From Clostridia bacterium (GTDB taxonomy: Bacteria; Bacillota; Clostridia; Oscillospirales; CAG-272): a stretch of DNA of 7,439 nt. The notes below the pieces were generated by a model. That model was not told where the DNA came from. It saw nothing but the letters and a program-made list of their open reading frames with translations, and did not search any database. The position numbers were made by a program, and so were the translations under genes. Positions 1 to 6,936 of this stretch are shown here, piece after piece (the first letter of the stretch is position 1; every line of letters begins with the position of its first letter). The DNA is taken from NCBI GenBank assembly GCA_017457465.1, contig JAFTHJ010000222.1:1-7439 (forward strand), given 5' to 3'.

Positions 1-1
1 C

Positions 2-1420
2 CGTGACCTTTGTTGACTCGGCGCTACTCCCGACGGAGGAATTTTCTACGGCTCGGATTATTTCGACAAGTGCTATGAGTATGCCATCGGTCTTATAAAG
101 GCGGGTAAGGCTTATGTTTGCGACTTGAGTGCCGAGGAAATGAGAGAATACAGAGGAACTCTTACCGAGCCCGGTAAGAACAGTCCTTACAGAGACAGAA
201 GTGTCCAGGAAAATCTCGACCTCTTTGAGAGAATGAAAAACGGTGAGTTCCCCGACGGCTCGAAAACTCTCCGCGCAAAGATAGATATGGCATCCTCCAA
301 CCTCAATATGAGAGACCCCGCTATCTACCGTATAGTTCACACATCTCACCACCGTCAGGGCGACAAGTGGTGCATATATCCCCTTTACGACTACGCTCAC
401 CCCATTCAGGACGCGCTTGAGGGTATCACCTACTCGCTCTGCTCTCTTGAGTTTGAAAACCACAGACCTCTTTATGAGTGGGTTATCGACAATATCGGAA
501 TTTTCAACCCCAAGCCCAAGCAGAGAGAATTTGCGAGACTTAATGTAACCAACACGGTAATGTCCAAGAGATATCTCCGTTATCTCGTTGAGAACAATAT
601 GGTTGACGGTTGGGACGACCCCCGTCTCCCCACAATATGCGCTCTCCGAAGACGCGGCTATACTCCCTCCTCTATCTTCAATTTCATAAGGGCGGCGGGT
701 ATCTCAAAGGCAAACAGCTTGGTCGACATTGACATGCTCGAGCATTCAATACGCGAGGAGCTTAACGCTACAGCACCCAGACGAATCGCTATCGAAAAGC
801 CGATAAAGGTAGTTATCACAAACTATCCCGAGGACAAGACCGAATATTTCGACCTGCCAAACAATCCCCAGAACCCCGAGGCTGGTACGAGAGCGCTTCC
901 CTTCACACGTGAAATATATATAGACGCATCCGACTTTGCCGAGGTTCCGCCTCCAAAGTTCTTCAGACTCAAGCCCGAGGGCGAGGTTCGTCTGATGGGC
1001 GCTTATATCATCAAGTGCGGCGAGATAATAAAGAACGAGGACGGAAGCGTCAAGGAAATCCACTGTACGGCAGACCTTGAAACCCGCAACGGAAATCCCG
1101 TTGACGGCAGAAAGATAAAGGGTACGATTCATTGGCTCTCTGTTCCCTATGCCAAGGACGCGACACTTATGCTCTACGATAAGCTCTTTACAATTGAGAA
1201 CGTAGGCGCTATTCCCGAGGATAAGACATACAACGATTATCTCAACCCCGATTCTCTTGTAAAGATAGAAAACGCAAAGGTTGAACCCGCACTTGCAGAT
1301 GCAGAGGCGGGAGAGAAATTCCAGTTTGTAAGAAACGGATATTTCTGTAAGGACACAAAATATGAGAACACATTCAACCGTGTTGTGGGACTGAAGGACA
1401 GCTATCCCAAAAAGCAGTAA
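2..1420 (+). CDS. glnS: Glutaminyl-tRNA synthetase, 5' partial, with an in-frame TGA near the edge
   Basis: Cytoplasmic class I aminoacyl-tRNA synthetase that charges tRNA-Gln with glutamine. The reading matches E. coli-type GlnRS through the rest of the Rossmann domain and the C-terminal anticodon-binding beta-barrels. Recognisable stretches are REYRGTLTEPGKNSPYRDRS, WCIYPLYDYAHPIQDALEG (about nt 368-424), the family's form of the KMSKS loop, VMSKR (nt 557-571), and GWDDPRLPT just after it. The N-terminal part with the HIGH motif lies outside the window; about 467 residues remain, against roughly 550 for the full enzyme. Homology to the family clearly extends upstream of the TTG at 125 (LGATPDGG, then YGSDYFDKCYEYA), so that TTG is not the true start. 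The frame is open back to a TGA at 14-16, which sits where the family has Trp (WLG), and the four codons before it, RDLC, still fit; a point change or read error at the contig edge is the likeliest reason. The gene ends with TAA. Confidence 0.95.
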
Positions 1421-1433
1421 GTAATGAACAATT

Positions 1434-1462
1434 GCGGATATCCGAAAAATTCGGATATCCGC
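1434..1462. repeat. Perfect 13-bp hairpin between glnS and the DUF1294 gene
   Basis: Left arm GCGGATATCCGAA (1434-1446), loop AAA, right arm TTCGGATATCCGC (1450-1462), with no mismatches. It begins 13 bases after the glnS stop and ends 4 bases before the purine-rich ribosome binding site of the next gene. No T-run follows on the + strand, so it is not a standard intrinsic terminator. It could be a transcript 3'-end stabiliser, a partial terminator or processing site for glnS, or a structure that limits access to the downstream ribosome binding site. The structure is seen directly; the role is inference. Confidence 0.7.
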
Positions 1463-1466
1463 GCTC

Positions 1467-1474
1467 GGAAAGGA
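1467..1474 (+). promoter_or_regulatory. Ribosome binding site that sets the DUF1294 start
   Basis: GGAAAGGA lies 6 bases before the ATG at 1481. The in-frame ATG at 1424 has no comparable site, and starting there would put the hairpin at 1434-1462 inside the coding sequence. This favours 1481 as the start. Confidence 0.75.
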
Positions 1475-1480
1475 ATAATT

Positions 1481-1756
1481 ATGCTAAAAACAATTTTGCT
1501 GATATACATAATAGCTATTTCCGTTATTTCGGTAATAGTTTGCTGTTACGATAAGTTTGCGGCAAAGCATATAACAAAGCACCGCACACGCGAATCCTCT
1601 CTCCTGCTTTTCTCCGCTTTGGGCGGCTCGGTTGCTATGCTGATTACTATGTTTATAATCAGACATAAAACCAAACACGCGAAATTTATGATAGGCATTC
1701 CCGTAATAATTCTCATTCAGGCTGCCGCCGTATTTTTCGTTTTGCAGATGCTCTAA
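1481..1756 (+). CDS. DUF1294 family small membrane protein
   Basis: A 91-residue hydrophobic protein matching the DUF1294 pattern, whose function is not established. It shows a first membrane segment at residues 2-22, the family's YDK motif at 23-25 (CYDKFAAKH), a basic stretch with RTRES at 35-39, a second hydrophobic segment with the conserved LGG (47-49) running to about 60, then the typical RHKTKHAKF box (61-69) and a third segment at 70-90. The start is the ATG at 1481, which has a good ribosome binding site; the ATG at 1424 would add 19 polar residues read through a hairpin. It lies 24 bases before the MutS-like gene and is probably cotranscribed with it, but nothing in the sequence ties their functions together. 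The length is normal for the family. Confidence 0.85.
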   Translation: MLKTILLIYIIAISVISVIVCCYDKFAAKHITKHRTRESSLLLFSALGGSVAMLITMFIIRHKTKHAKFMIGIPVIILIQAAAVFFVLQML

Positions 1757-1780
1757 AAACAACTGAAAGGTTATTATAAA

Positions 1781-3394
1781 ATGAGTCAGGATTTTTCAAA
1801 CTTCAGCTTGATATTCCCAACCCCCGAAACACAGCATAATCATTATAACGGAAAAAACATTCCCGACATAAATATGTTTGTTCTTGAGGAGCTTGGTATT
1901 CTCGAGATATTCAGTCTCAAGAACAGCGACCTCGACGAATATTTTACGACGGATGCGGATGTCATAAAATACAGACTTGACGTTTTCAAGGATATGCTTG
2001 AGTGTCCCGAGATAACCAAGACACTCAACAGGCTTATTCCGATTCTGTCGGATATTATGGAGCTTCGCCGACTTGAGGCGGATAACGGTGACACATCCTC
2101 TTATCTTGAGAGCATAACAGAGATAGAGCTTTATATTTCTTGTATCGAAACGCTTTACGACGGGCTTTGTCCGCTGAAGGATAAGCTTACCAGCAAGTCC
2201 TTTGTTACTCTTGCGGAGCGTATCGACGAACTTGCAACAAGTGATTACTACAAAGACCTTAACGCCAAGCTTGCCGAGCTCACCAACAGAGTTCGTGAGA
2301 TAAAGAGCGTTACTATCGGAGTAAATCTCGATTCGCAGCTTCGTCCCTCAAGTGCGGGTGTGCTTTCTATCAATTCCGAATCCTTCCGTTCGGGAGATGT
2401 TATCGAGAAGATTCTCCGTCTTAACTTCAAGGAGGATGAATACACTTGTATAGCCAATCTCGTTCCCTTTGGAAAGAAGCAGTCCGAAAACCAGAAGACC
2501 GCGCTTTCTCTGGCGTTCAATTCCGCGATAAACGATGTATACAAGCAGTCTCTGCGCTCCTGGAAAAAGATAGTTCAGGCATATGTGCTTGAAAACACAG
2601 ATTTTCTCCTTAATCTTATGCCCGAGATAGAGTTCCTCGTCAAGGGTACCGAGTTTATGAGACAGCTCCTTGAGAGAGGTTGCGCTCTCTGTGTTCCGAA
2701 GATTGCGGACACCGAGGAGCGGTGCTTCAACGCCACAGAGCTTTATAATCCCTGTGTCGCACTCAAGGTGGATGACGAGATAGTTACAAACGATGTTGAA
2801 TTCAACAAAGAAAACGCTCTTATATATGTTCTTACAGGTCCCAACAGAGGCGGTAAATCTGTTATAACCTGCGCTATAGGTATATCTCAAGCGCTTATGC
2901 AGCTTGGAATGTTCGTTCCCGCAAGACGTGCCGAAATAAGCATTGCCGATGCAATTTTCACACACTTCCCCACGGGAGCTGACGACACTATCGACAAGGG
3001 TAGACTCGGTGAGGAATGCGCCCGTCTTGGCGAGATATTCGATACTGTCACCAAACACAGTCTCGTTCTTCTTGACGAATCGCTCTCCTCGACAGGCTCG
3101 TTTGAGGCATCCTACATTGCCGCAGAGGTTCTGGCGGGACTCAGCCGTGTCGGTTGCCGTTGCCTGTTCTCCACTCACCTTCACGAGTTGGCTGCGGAGA
3201 TAGACAATATAAACGCGAGAACCGCGCCCGAGGGCGGCGTTACAATAGATACACTTGTGGCAGGTATCGAAGAAGGAAAGCGTTCATTCAAGATAGTCAG
3301 AGCAAAGCCCGACGGAAAGAGCTATGCCCGTGATATTGCATACAAGTACGGACTTTCATACGAAAGCATACTCAACAAGATAAATTCAAAATAA
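1781..3394 (+). CDS. Divergent MutS-type ATPase (clamp/core and ATPase domains only)
   Basis: A 537-residue protein of the MutS ABC-ATPase superfamily. The ATPase domain is clear: Walker A GPNRGGKS at residues 353-360 (MutS consensus GPNMGGKS), Walker B LVLLDE at 428-433, and STHLHEL at 464-470 matching the switch-region THYHEL of MutS. Residues about 30-340 are mostly helical and resemble the core/lever region, for example IKYRLDVFKDMLECPEI near 62-78. There is no room for the N-terminal mismatch-recognition and connector domains, and no endonuclease (Smr) tail as in MutS2. The segment after Walker B reads SLSSTGSFEA instead of the MutS GRGTST signature. It is therefore unlikely to be the main mismatch-repair MutS; it may act on other DNA structures, but its role is unknown. 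No membrane segments are evident. The ATG has GAAAGG (1765-1770) ten bases upstream, and the next gene starts 27 bases after the stop. Confidence 0.88.
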   Translation: MSQDFSNFSLIFPTPETQHNHYNGKNIPDINMFVLEELGILEIFSLKNSDLDEYFTTDADVIKYRLDVFKDMLECPEITKTLNRLIPILSDIMELRRLEADNGDTSSYLESITEIELYISCIETLYDGLCPLKDKLTSKSFVTLAERIDELATSDYYKDLNAKLAELTNRVREIKSVTIGVNLDSQLRPSSAGVLSINSESFRSGDVIEKILRLNFKEDEYTCIANLVPFGKKQSENQKTALSLAFNSAINDVYKQSLRSWKKIVQAYVLENTDFLLNLMPEIEFLVKGTEFMRQLLERGCALCVPKIADTEERCFNATELYNPCVALKVDDEIVTNDVEFNKENALIYVLTGPNRGGKSVITCAIGISQALMQLGMFVPARRAEISIADAIFTHFPTGADDTIDKGRLGEECARLGEIFDTVTKHSLVLLDESLSSTGSFEASYIAAEVLAGLSRVGCRCLFSTHLHELAAEIDNINARTAPEGGVTIDTLVAGIEEGKRSFKIVRAKPDGKSYARDIAYKYGLSYESILNKINSK

Positions 3395-3421
3395 ATCGCT
3401 GATACAGAAAGGAAGTTTGCT

Positions 3422-3901
3422 ATGAATAGCGAAATACTTAAACTTCTTGAGAACGACGCGCGTCTGACCGACAAGCAGCTCGCTACTATGCTTGATATGG
3501 ACGAGGCGGAGATAAAGAAAGAAATAGCAGAGCTTGAGAAAAACGGAACTATCGTTGGCTATAAGACTATTATAGACTGGGAGAAAACAGATAAAGAGTC
3601 TGTCACCGCAATGATAGATGTCAAGCTCACTCCACAGCGCGACAAGGGATTTGACCGTGTTGCCGAAAAAATATACAACTACCCCGAGGTTCAGGCGGTA
3701 TATCTGATGTCTGGCGCTTACGACCTCTCTGTCCTTATTGAGGGCAAGACAATGAAGGAGGTTGCCTTCTTCGTATCTCAAAAGCTCTCCACCATTGATG
3801 CCGTAACCTCTACGGCAACTCATTTCGTGCTTCACAAATACAAGGACAAGGGTATGCTTTACGATGCTCCCGAAAAGGACGAAAGGGGGAACTTTAACTG
3901 A
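3422..3901 (+). CDS. Lrp/AsnC family transcriptional regulator
   Basis: A 159-residue protein of the feast/famine (Lrp/AsnC) family, which binds DNA as dimers or higher oligomers and usually responds to amino acids. Residues about 1-50 form the winged helix-turn-helix (EILKLLENDARLTDKQLATM, then EIKKEIAELEKNGTIVGY). Residues about 60-140 form the RAM effector domain, with YNYPEVQAVYLMSGAYDLSV near 89-108 matching the conserved turn where ligands bind in relatives. A polar tail of about 15 residues follows. AGAAAGGAAG (3406-3415) precedes the ATG. Its TGA stop overlaps the aminotransferase ATG by one base (TGATG), so the two are translationally coupled. By analogy with such pairs it probably controls this operon or related amino acid genes; target sites are not visible. 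Confidence 0.92.
   Translation: MNSEILKLLENDARLTDKQLATMLDMDEAEIKKEIAELEKNGTIVGYKTIIDWEKTDKESVTAMIDVKLTPQRDKGFDRVAEKIYNYPEVQAVYLMSGAYDLSVLIEGKTMKEVAFFVSQKLSTIDAVTSTATHFVLHKYKDKGMLYDAPEKDERGNFN
3884..3889 (+). promoter_or_regulatory. Ribosome binding site inside the regulator gene
   Basis: AGGGGG, within the longer GAAAGGGGGA (3881-3890), lies 11 bases before the aminotransferase ATG and inside the last codons of the Lrp-family gene. Together with the TGATG overlap it indicates coupled translation of the two genes. Confidence 0.65.
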
Positions 3902-5067
3902 TGATAGATTATAGTAAGATTCTCTCAAAAACAGTCGTCGACACCCCTAAATCGGGTATCCGTAAGTTCTTCGATTTAATGAGCACAATGGATGATGTTG
4001 TTGGACTCACCGTTGGTGAGCCCGATTTTCAGACACCTTGGCACATTCGTGAGGCGGGTATCGAAAGTCTTGAGCGAGGCAAGACATATTACACCGCAAA
4101 TGCGGGACTTATGGAGCTTCGTTCCGAGATAAACAACTATATGACAAGGCGCTTCAATGTCTCCTATCTTCCCGACAAGGAGGTTATCGTGACAGTTGGC
4201 GGAAGTGAGGCTATAGATATCGCGTTCCGCTCGATTATTGAGCCGGGTGACGAGGTAATAGTCCCCACCCCCTCATTTGTTTGTTACGCTCCTCTTGCGA
4301 GAATGGCAGGTGCGAAGCCCGTAATACTTGAAACAAAATTTGAGGACGGATTCAAGATAAATCCCGAGGCTCTCAAGGCTGCTATAACCGACAAGACAAA
4401 GCTTTTGGTTCTTCCCTATCCCAACAACCCTACGGGCGCTATTATGACTCGCAAGGAGCTTGAGGATATCGCTGATGTTCTCCGCGGCACGAATATTATT
4501 GTTCTCTCCGATGAGATATATGCCGAGCTTACCTACACGGGTAATCATTGCTCTATAGCTTCTATCGACGGTATGTGGGAAAGAACAATTATTGCGAGTG
4601 GCTTCTCCAAGGCTTATGCTATGACAGGTTGGCGTCTCGGATACATCTGCGCTCCTGCTCCCCTTGCCGAGCAGATGCTGAAAATTCATCAGTACGGAAT
4701 TATGTCCTCACCCACAACCTCACAGTTTGCCGCTATCGAGGCGCTCAAGAACGGTGACGAGGATATAGCTATGATGCGCGAGGAATACAACCGACGCCGC
4801 AGATACATATACAACGGTCTGAAGAGCATCGGCATCGAGTCATTTGAGCCAGAGGGCGCATTCTACATTTTCCCGAATATCGGAAGCTTCGGTCTTTCGG
4901 GAGAGGATTTCTGCAACAAGCTCCTCTATGATTACAAGTGCGCTATAGTCCCCGGCGGAGCCTTTGGCAACAGCGGCGAGGGCTTTGCGCGTATATCCTA
5001 CGCTTATTCCATCAAGCACATAACTCAAGCGCTTGAGAGAATCGAAGCTTGTGTTAAATCACTTTAA
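3901..5067 (+). CDS. Class I/II PLP-dependent aminotransferase
   Basis: A 388-residue fold-type I aminotransferase that moves an amino group between an amino acid and a 2-oxo acid in the cytoplasm. Landmarks are GLTVGEPDFQTP near residues 35-46, YPNNPTG with the cofactor-binding Asn at 176, LSDEIY with Asp204 pairing with the pyridine nitrogen, SGFSKAYAMTGWRLGY with the Schiff-base Lys237, and FARISYA with Arg364 for the substrate carboxylate. All catalytic residues are present and the length is typical. The general pattern resembles the aspartate/aromatic aminotransferase group that includes Bacillus PatA-like enzymes, but the substrate cannot be read from sequence. The ATG overlaps the stop of the Lrp-family gene, and a strong terminator follows 13 bases after the stop, so this is the last gene of the operon. 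Confidence 0.95.
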   Translation: MIDYSKILSKTVVDTPKSGIRKFFDLMSTMDDVVGLTVGEPDFQTPWHIREAGIESLERGKTYYTANAGLMELRSEINNYMTRRFNVSYLPDKEVIVTVGGSEAIDIAFRSIIEPGDEVIVPTPSFVCYAPLARMAGAKPVILETKFEDGFKINPEALKAAITDKTKLLVLPYPNNPTGAIMTRKELEDIADVLRGTNIIVLSDEIYAELTYTGNHCSIASIDGMWERTIIASGFSKAYAMTGWRLGYICAPAPLAEQMLKIHQYGIMSSPTTSQFAAIEALKNGDEDIAMMREEYNRRRRYIYNGLKSIGIESFEPEGAFYIFPNIGSFGLSGEDFCNKLLYDYKCAIVPGGAFGNSGEGFARISYAYSIKHITQALERIEACVKSL

Positions 5068-5080
5068 TGAATATCTTTTT

Positions 5081-5110
5081 AAAGGTGACGCTTATCGGCG
5101 TCACCTTTTT
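5081..5110 (+). terminator. Intrinsic terminator of the + strand operon
   Basis: Left arm AAAGGTGACGC (5081-5091), six-base loop, right arm GCGTCACCTTT (5098-5108), a perfect 11-bp stem running into a five-T run (5106-5110). It starts 13 bases after the aminotransferase stop. Confidence 0.92.
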
Positions 5111-5116
5111 ATACGC

Positions 5117-5152
5117 AAAAAAACAAGTGGAGCAAGTATAACTTGCTCCACT
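5117..5152 (-). terminator. Intrinsic terminator of the hydrogenase operon
   Basis: Arms AGTGGAGCAAGT (5126-5137) and ACTTGCTCCACT (5141-5152) form a perfect 12-bp stem with a three-base loop. Read on the - strand the stem is followed by TG and then seven T (complement of A5117-5123), a standard intrinsic terminator. It lies 23 bases beyond the stop of the hydrogenase gene. Confidence 0.92.
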
Positions 5153-5175
5153 ATTATTGTTTGATATTCTCTTAA

Positions 5176-6918
5176 TTACAGACCGCGCTTAACGTAGCTT
5201 GTATGGAGAATCTCATGTGCCTTATGGCTGTTAGGCTCACCGAAGTACTCGTCATAGAGTTTCTTAACAGCAGAGTTCTCGTGAGACTTTCTTACATCGG
5301 ATGTAACGTCGTCGTTATAAAGAACTGCCGCGCGAACCTTGCGAAGGTCGATTGCCATTCTTACATCAGCGGGCTGAATGGGCTGACCGCCGCCGTTTAC
5401 ACAACCGCCGGGACAAGCCATAATCTCGATGAACTGAACATCAAGCTCACCAGCCTTAACCGCGTCAAGAACCTTCTTCGCGTTCTTCGTTCCCGAAGCA
5501 ACCGCAACATTGAGGTTGATATCGCCGAGCTTGTAGGATGCGAGTTTAACACCCTCAACACCACGAACCTCATTGAAATCAAGCTTTTCAAGAGGCTTAC
5601 CCTCGATAACCTCGGCTGCTGTACGGAGAGCTGCCTCCATAACGCCGCCTGTAGCTCCGAAGATAGCTCCTGCACCGGAACCAATCTCGAACGGAACATC
5701 AAAGCTCTCGTCAGGAAGTGCCTTGAAGTTGATTCCTGCGGTGCTTATCATTCTGCCAAGCTCACGGGGAGTACCCGCAACGTCAACATAGGGAACACCC
5801 GCAGCTACCTGATACGGTCTGCCAACCTCGAACTTCTTTGCGGTACAAGGACTTGCGGATACAAAGAATATATCCTTGGGATCCCAACCCATCTTCTCTG
5901 CGTAGTAGGTCTTTACTACTGCACCGAACATCTGTTGAGGAGACTTACAGGTCGAGAGGTTATCTATGAACTCGGGATAGTAGTGCTCACAGTACTTGAT
6001 CCATCCGGGTGAGCAAGAGGTGATCATAGGAAGTGTTCCACCGTTCTTAACTCTTCCGAGGAACTCGGTAGCCTCCTCCATAATCGTGAGGTCAGCTGTA
6101 AGGTTCATATCATATACGCCGTCAAAGCCGAGTCTCTTGAGAGCCGCAACCATCTTGCCCTCGCAGTCGGTTCCGGGCTCGTAGCCGAAGCACTCGCCAA
6201 TCTGTGCGCGAACAGAGGGAGCTGTGCAGATAAATACATGCTTTGTGGGATCTGCGATAGCGTCTCTTATCTTATCTGTATCGTCGCGCTCGTAGATAGC
6301 GCCAACAGGACAGGATACGATACACTGTCCGCAGTTGATACAAGAGGTCTCTACCAGAGGCATCTCAAACGCGGAAGCAATGTGAGTATCAAATCCACGG
6401 TCATTAGCGCCGATAACGCCAATTCCCTGAACATTCTTACAAGCCGCTACGCAACGACGGCAAAGTATACACTTATTGTTATCACGAATGATAGGAGAAG
6501 CATCATCGATAGCATACTCAATTCTCTCACCCTTGAATCTTGTTTCGTCAACACCGTACTCAAGGCAGAGCTTCTGAAGCTCACAAGTGGTGCTTCTTAC
6601 GCAGGAAAGACACTTCTTCTCGTGTGTGGAAAGAACCAGCTCGAGGTTTGTCTTTCTGGATTGCATTATCTTGGGGGTATTTGTCAGTATAGACATACCC
6701 TCGGTAACGGGATATACACAAGCGGTTACAAGTCTGTAAGGTCTTCCACCCTCGGATACCTCAACAAGGCAGAGACGGCAAGCGCCGATCTCGTTGATAT
6801 CCTTGAGGTAGCAAAGTGTGGGAATGTCTATATTAGCAGACTTTGCAGCTTCAAGAACCGTGGATCCCTTCGGTACGGCATAGTCTACGCCGTTAATTTT
6901 AACGTTAATTGTTTCCAT
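5176..6918 (-). CDS. hndD: [FeFe] hydrogenase catalytic subunit, HndD/HydA type
   Basis: A 580-residue soluble, CpI-like modular [FeFe] hydrogenase that interconverts H+ and H2. Numbering is from the ATG at 6918. Residues 1-75 are a [2Fe-2S] domain (Cys36, 47, 50, 67). Next is a His-Cys [4Fe-4S] site (His99, Cys103, 106, 112), then a two-cluster ferredoxin domain (Cys150/153/156/160 and Cys193/196/199/203). The H-cluster domain runs from about 223 to 510 and a small-subunit-like tail with RKSHEN and HEILH follows. The H-cluster loops are TSCSPGW (300-306), SPCTAKK (356-362) and ACPGGCVNGGGQP (501-513, Cys502 and Cys506). The usual TSCCPxW and MPC forms are changed: Ser303 sits where a Cys ligand of the [4Fe-4S] subcluster is expected and Ser356 replaces Met. 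A GTG at 6924 is in frame but only 4 bases from AGGAG, so the ATG is preferred. It lies 18 bases downstream of the NuoF-like gene; the pair resembles HndC-HndD or HydB-HydA, which use NAD(P)H and sometimes ferredoxin. Confidence 0.95.
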   Translation of the reverse strand: METINVKINGVDYAVPKGSTVLEAAKSANIDIPTLCYLKDINEIGACRLCLVEVSEGGRPYRLVTACVYPVTEGMSILTNTPKIMQSRKTNLELVLSTHEKKCLSCVRSTTCELQKLCLEYGVDETRFKGERIEYAIDDASPIIRDNNKCILCRRCVAACKNVQGIGVIGANDRGFDTHIASAFEMPLVETSCINCGQCIVSCPVGAIYERDDTDKIRDAIADPTKHVFICTAPSVRAQIGECFGYEPGTDCEGKMVAALKRLGFDGVYDMNLTADLTIMEEATEFLGRVKNGGTLPMITSCSPGWIKYCEHYYPEFIDNLSTCKSPQQMFGAVVKTYYAEKMGWDPKDIFFVSASPCTAKKFEVGRPYQVAAGVPYVDVAGTPRELGRMISTAGINFKALPDESFDVPFEIGSGAGAIFGATGGVMEAALRTAAEVIEGKPLEKLDFNEVRGVEGVKLASYKLGDINLNVAVASGTKNAKKVLDAVKAGELDVQFIEIMACPGGCVNGGGQPIQPADVRMAIDLRKVRAAVLYNDDVTSDVRKSHENSAVKKLYDEYFGEPNSHKAHEILHTSYVKRGL

Positions 6919-6926
6919 GTCCACTG

Positions 6927-6935
6927 TTCTCCTTT
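6927..6935 (-). promoter_or_regulatory. Ribosome binding site of the hydrogenase gene
   Basis: On the - strand AAAGGAGAA lies between the NuoF-like stop and the hydrogenase start. The AGGAG core is 4 bases from an in-frame GTG (6924) and 10 bases from the ATG (6918). Other genes here also use spacings of about 10-11, which supports the ATG, though GTG cannot be excluded. Confidence 0.7.
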
Positions 6936-6936
6936 C

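Noticed and set aside
1..30. A four-base deletion (frameshift) at the start of glnS
   Set aside because: Reading VTFVD in another frame up to about 17 and then LGATPD could also be explained by losing TGGC, but a single G-to-A change at the Trp codon keeps one frame and is simpler.
1424..1480. N-terminal extension of the DUF1294 protein from the ATG at 1424
   Set aside because: It would translate through the perfect hairpin, has no good ribosome binding site, and adds residues outside the family; the ATG at 1481 has GGAAAGGA at normal spacing.
2348..3184. Open frame of 278 codons on the - strand
   Set aside because: It lies entirely antisense to the MutS-like ATPase, whose motifs are clear. 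The translation shows no recognisable domain and is explained by the codon bias of the sense gene.
3386..3928. Open frame of 180 codons on the - strand
   Set aside because: It is antisense to the well supported Lrp-family gene and shows no domain of its own.
5203..6012. Open frame of 269 codons on the + strand
   Set aside because: It is antisense to the H-cluster domain of the hydrogenase, its product has no family pattern, and it would begin beyond the + strand operon's terminator with no promoter evident.
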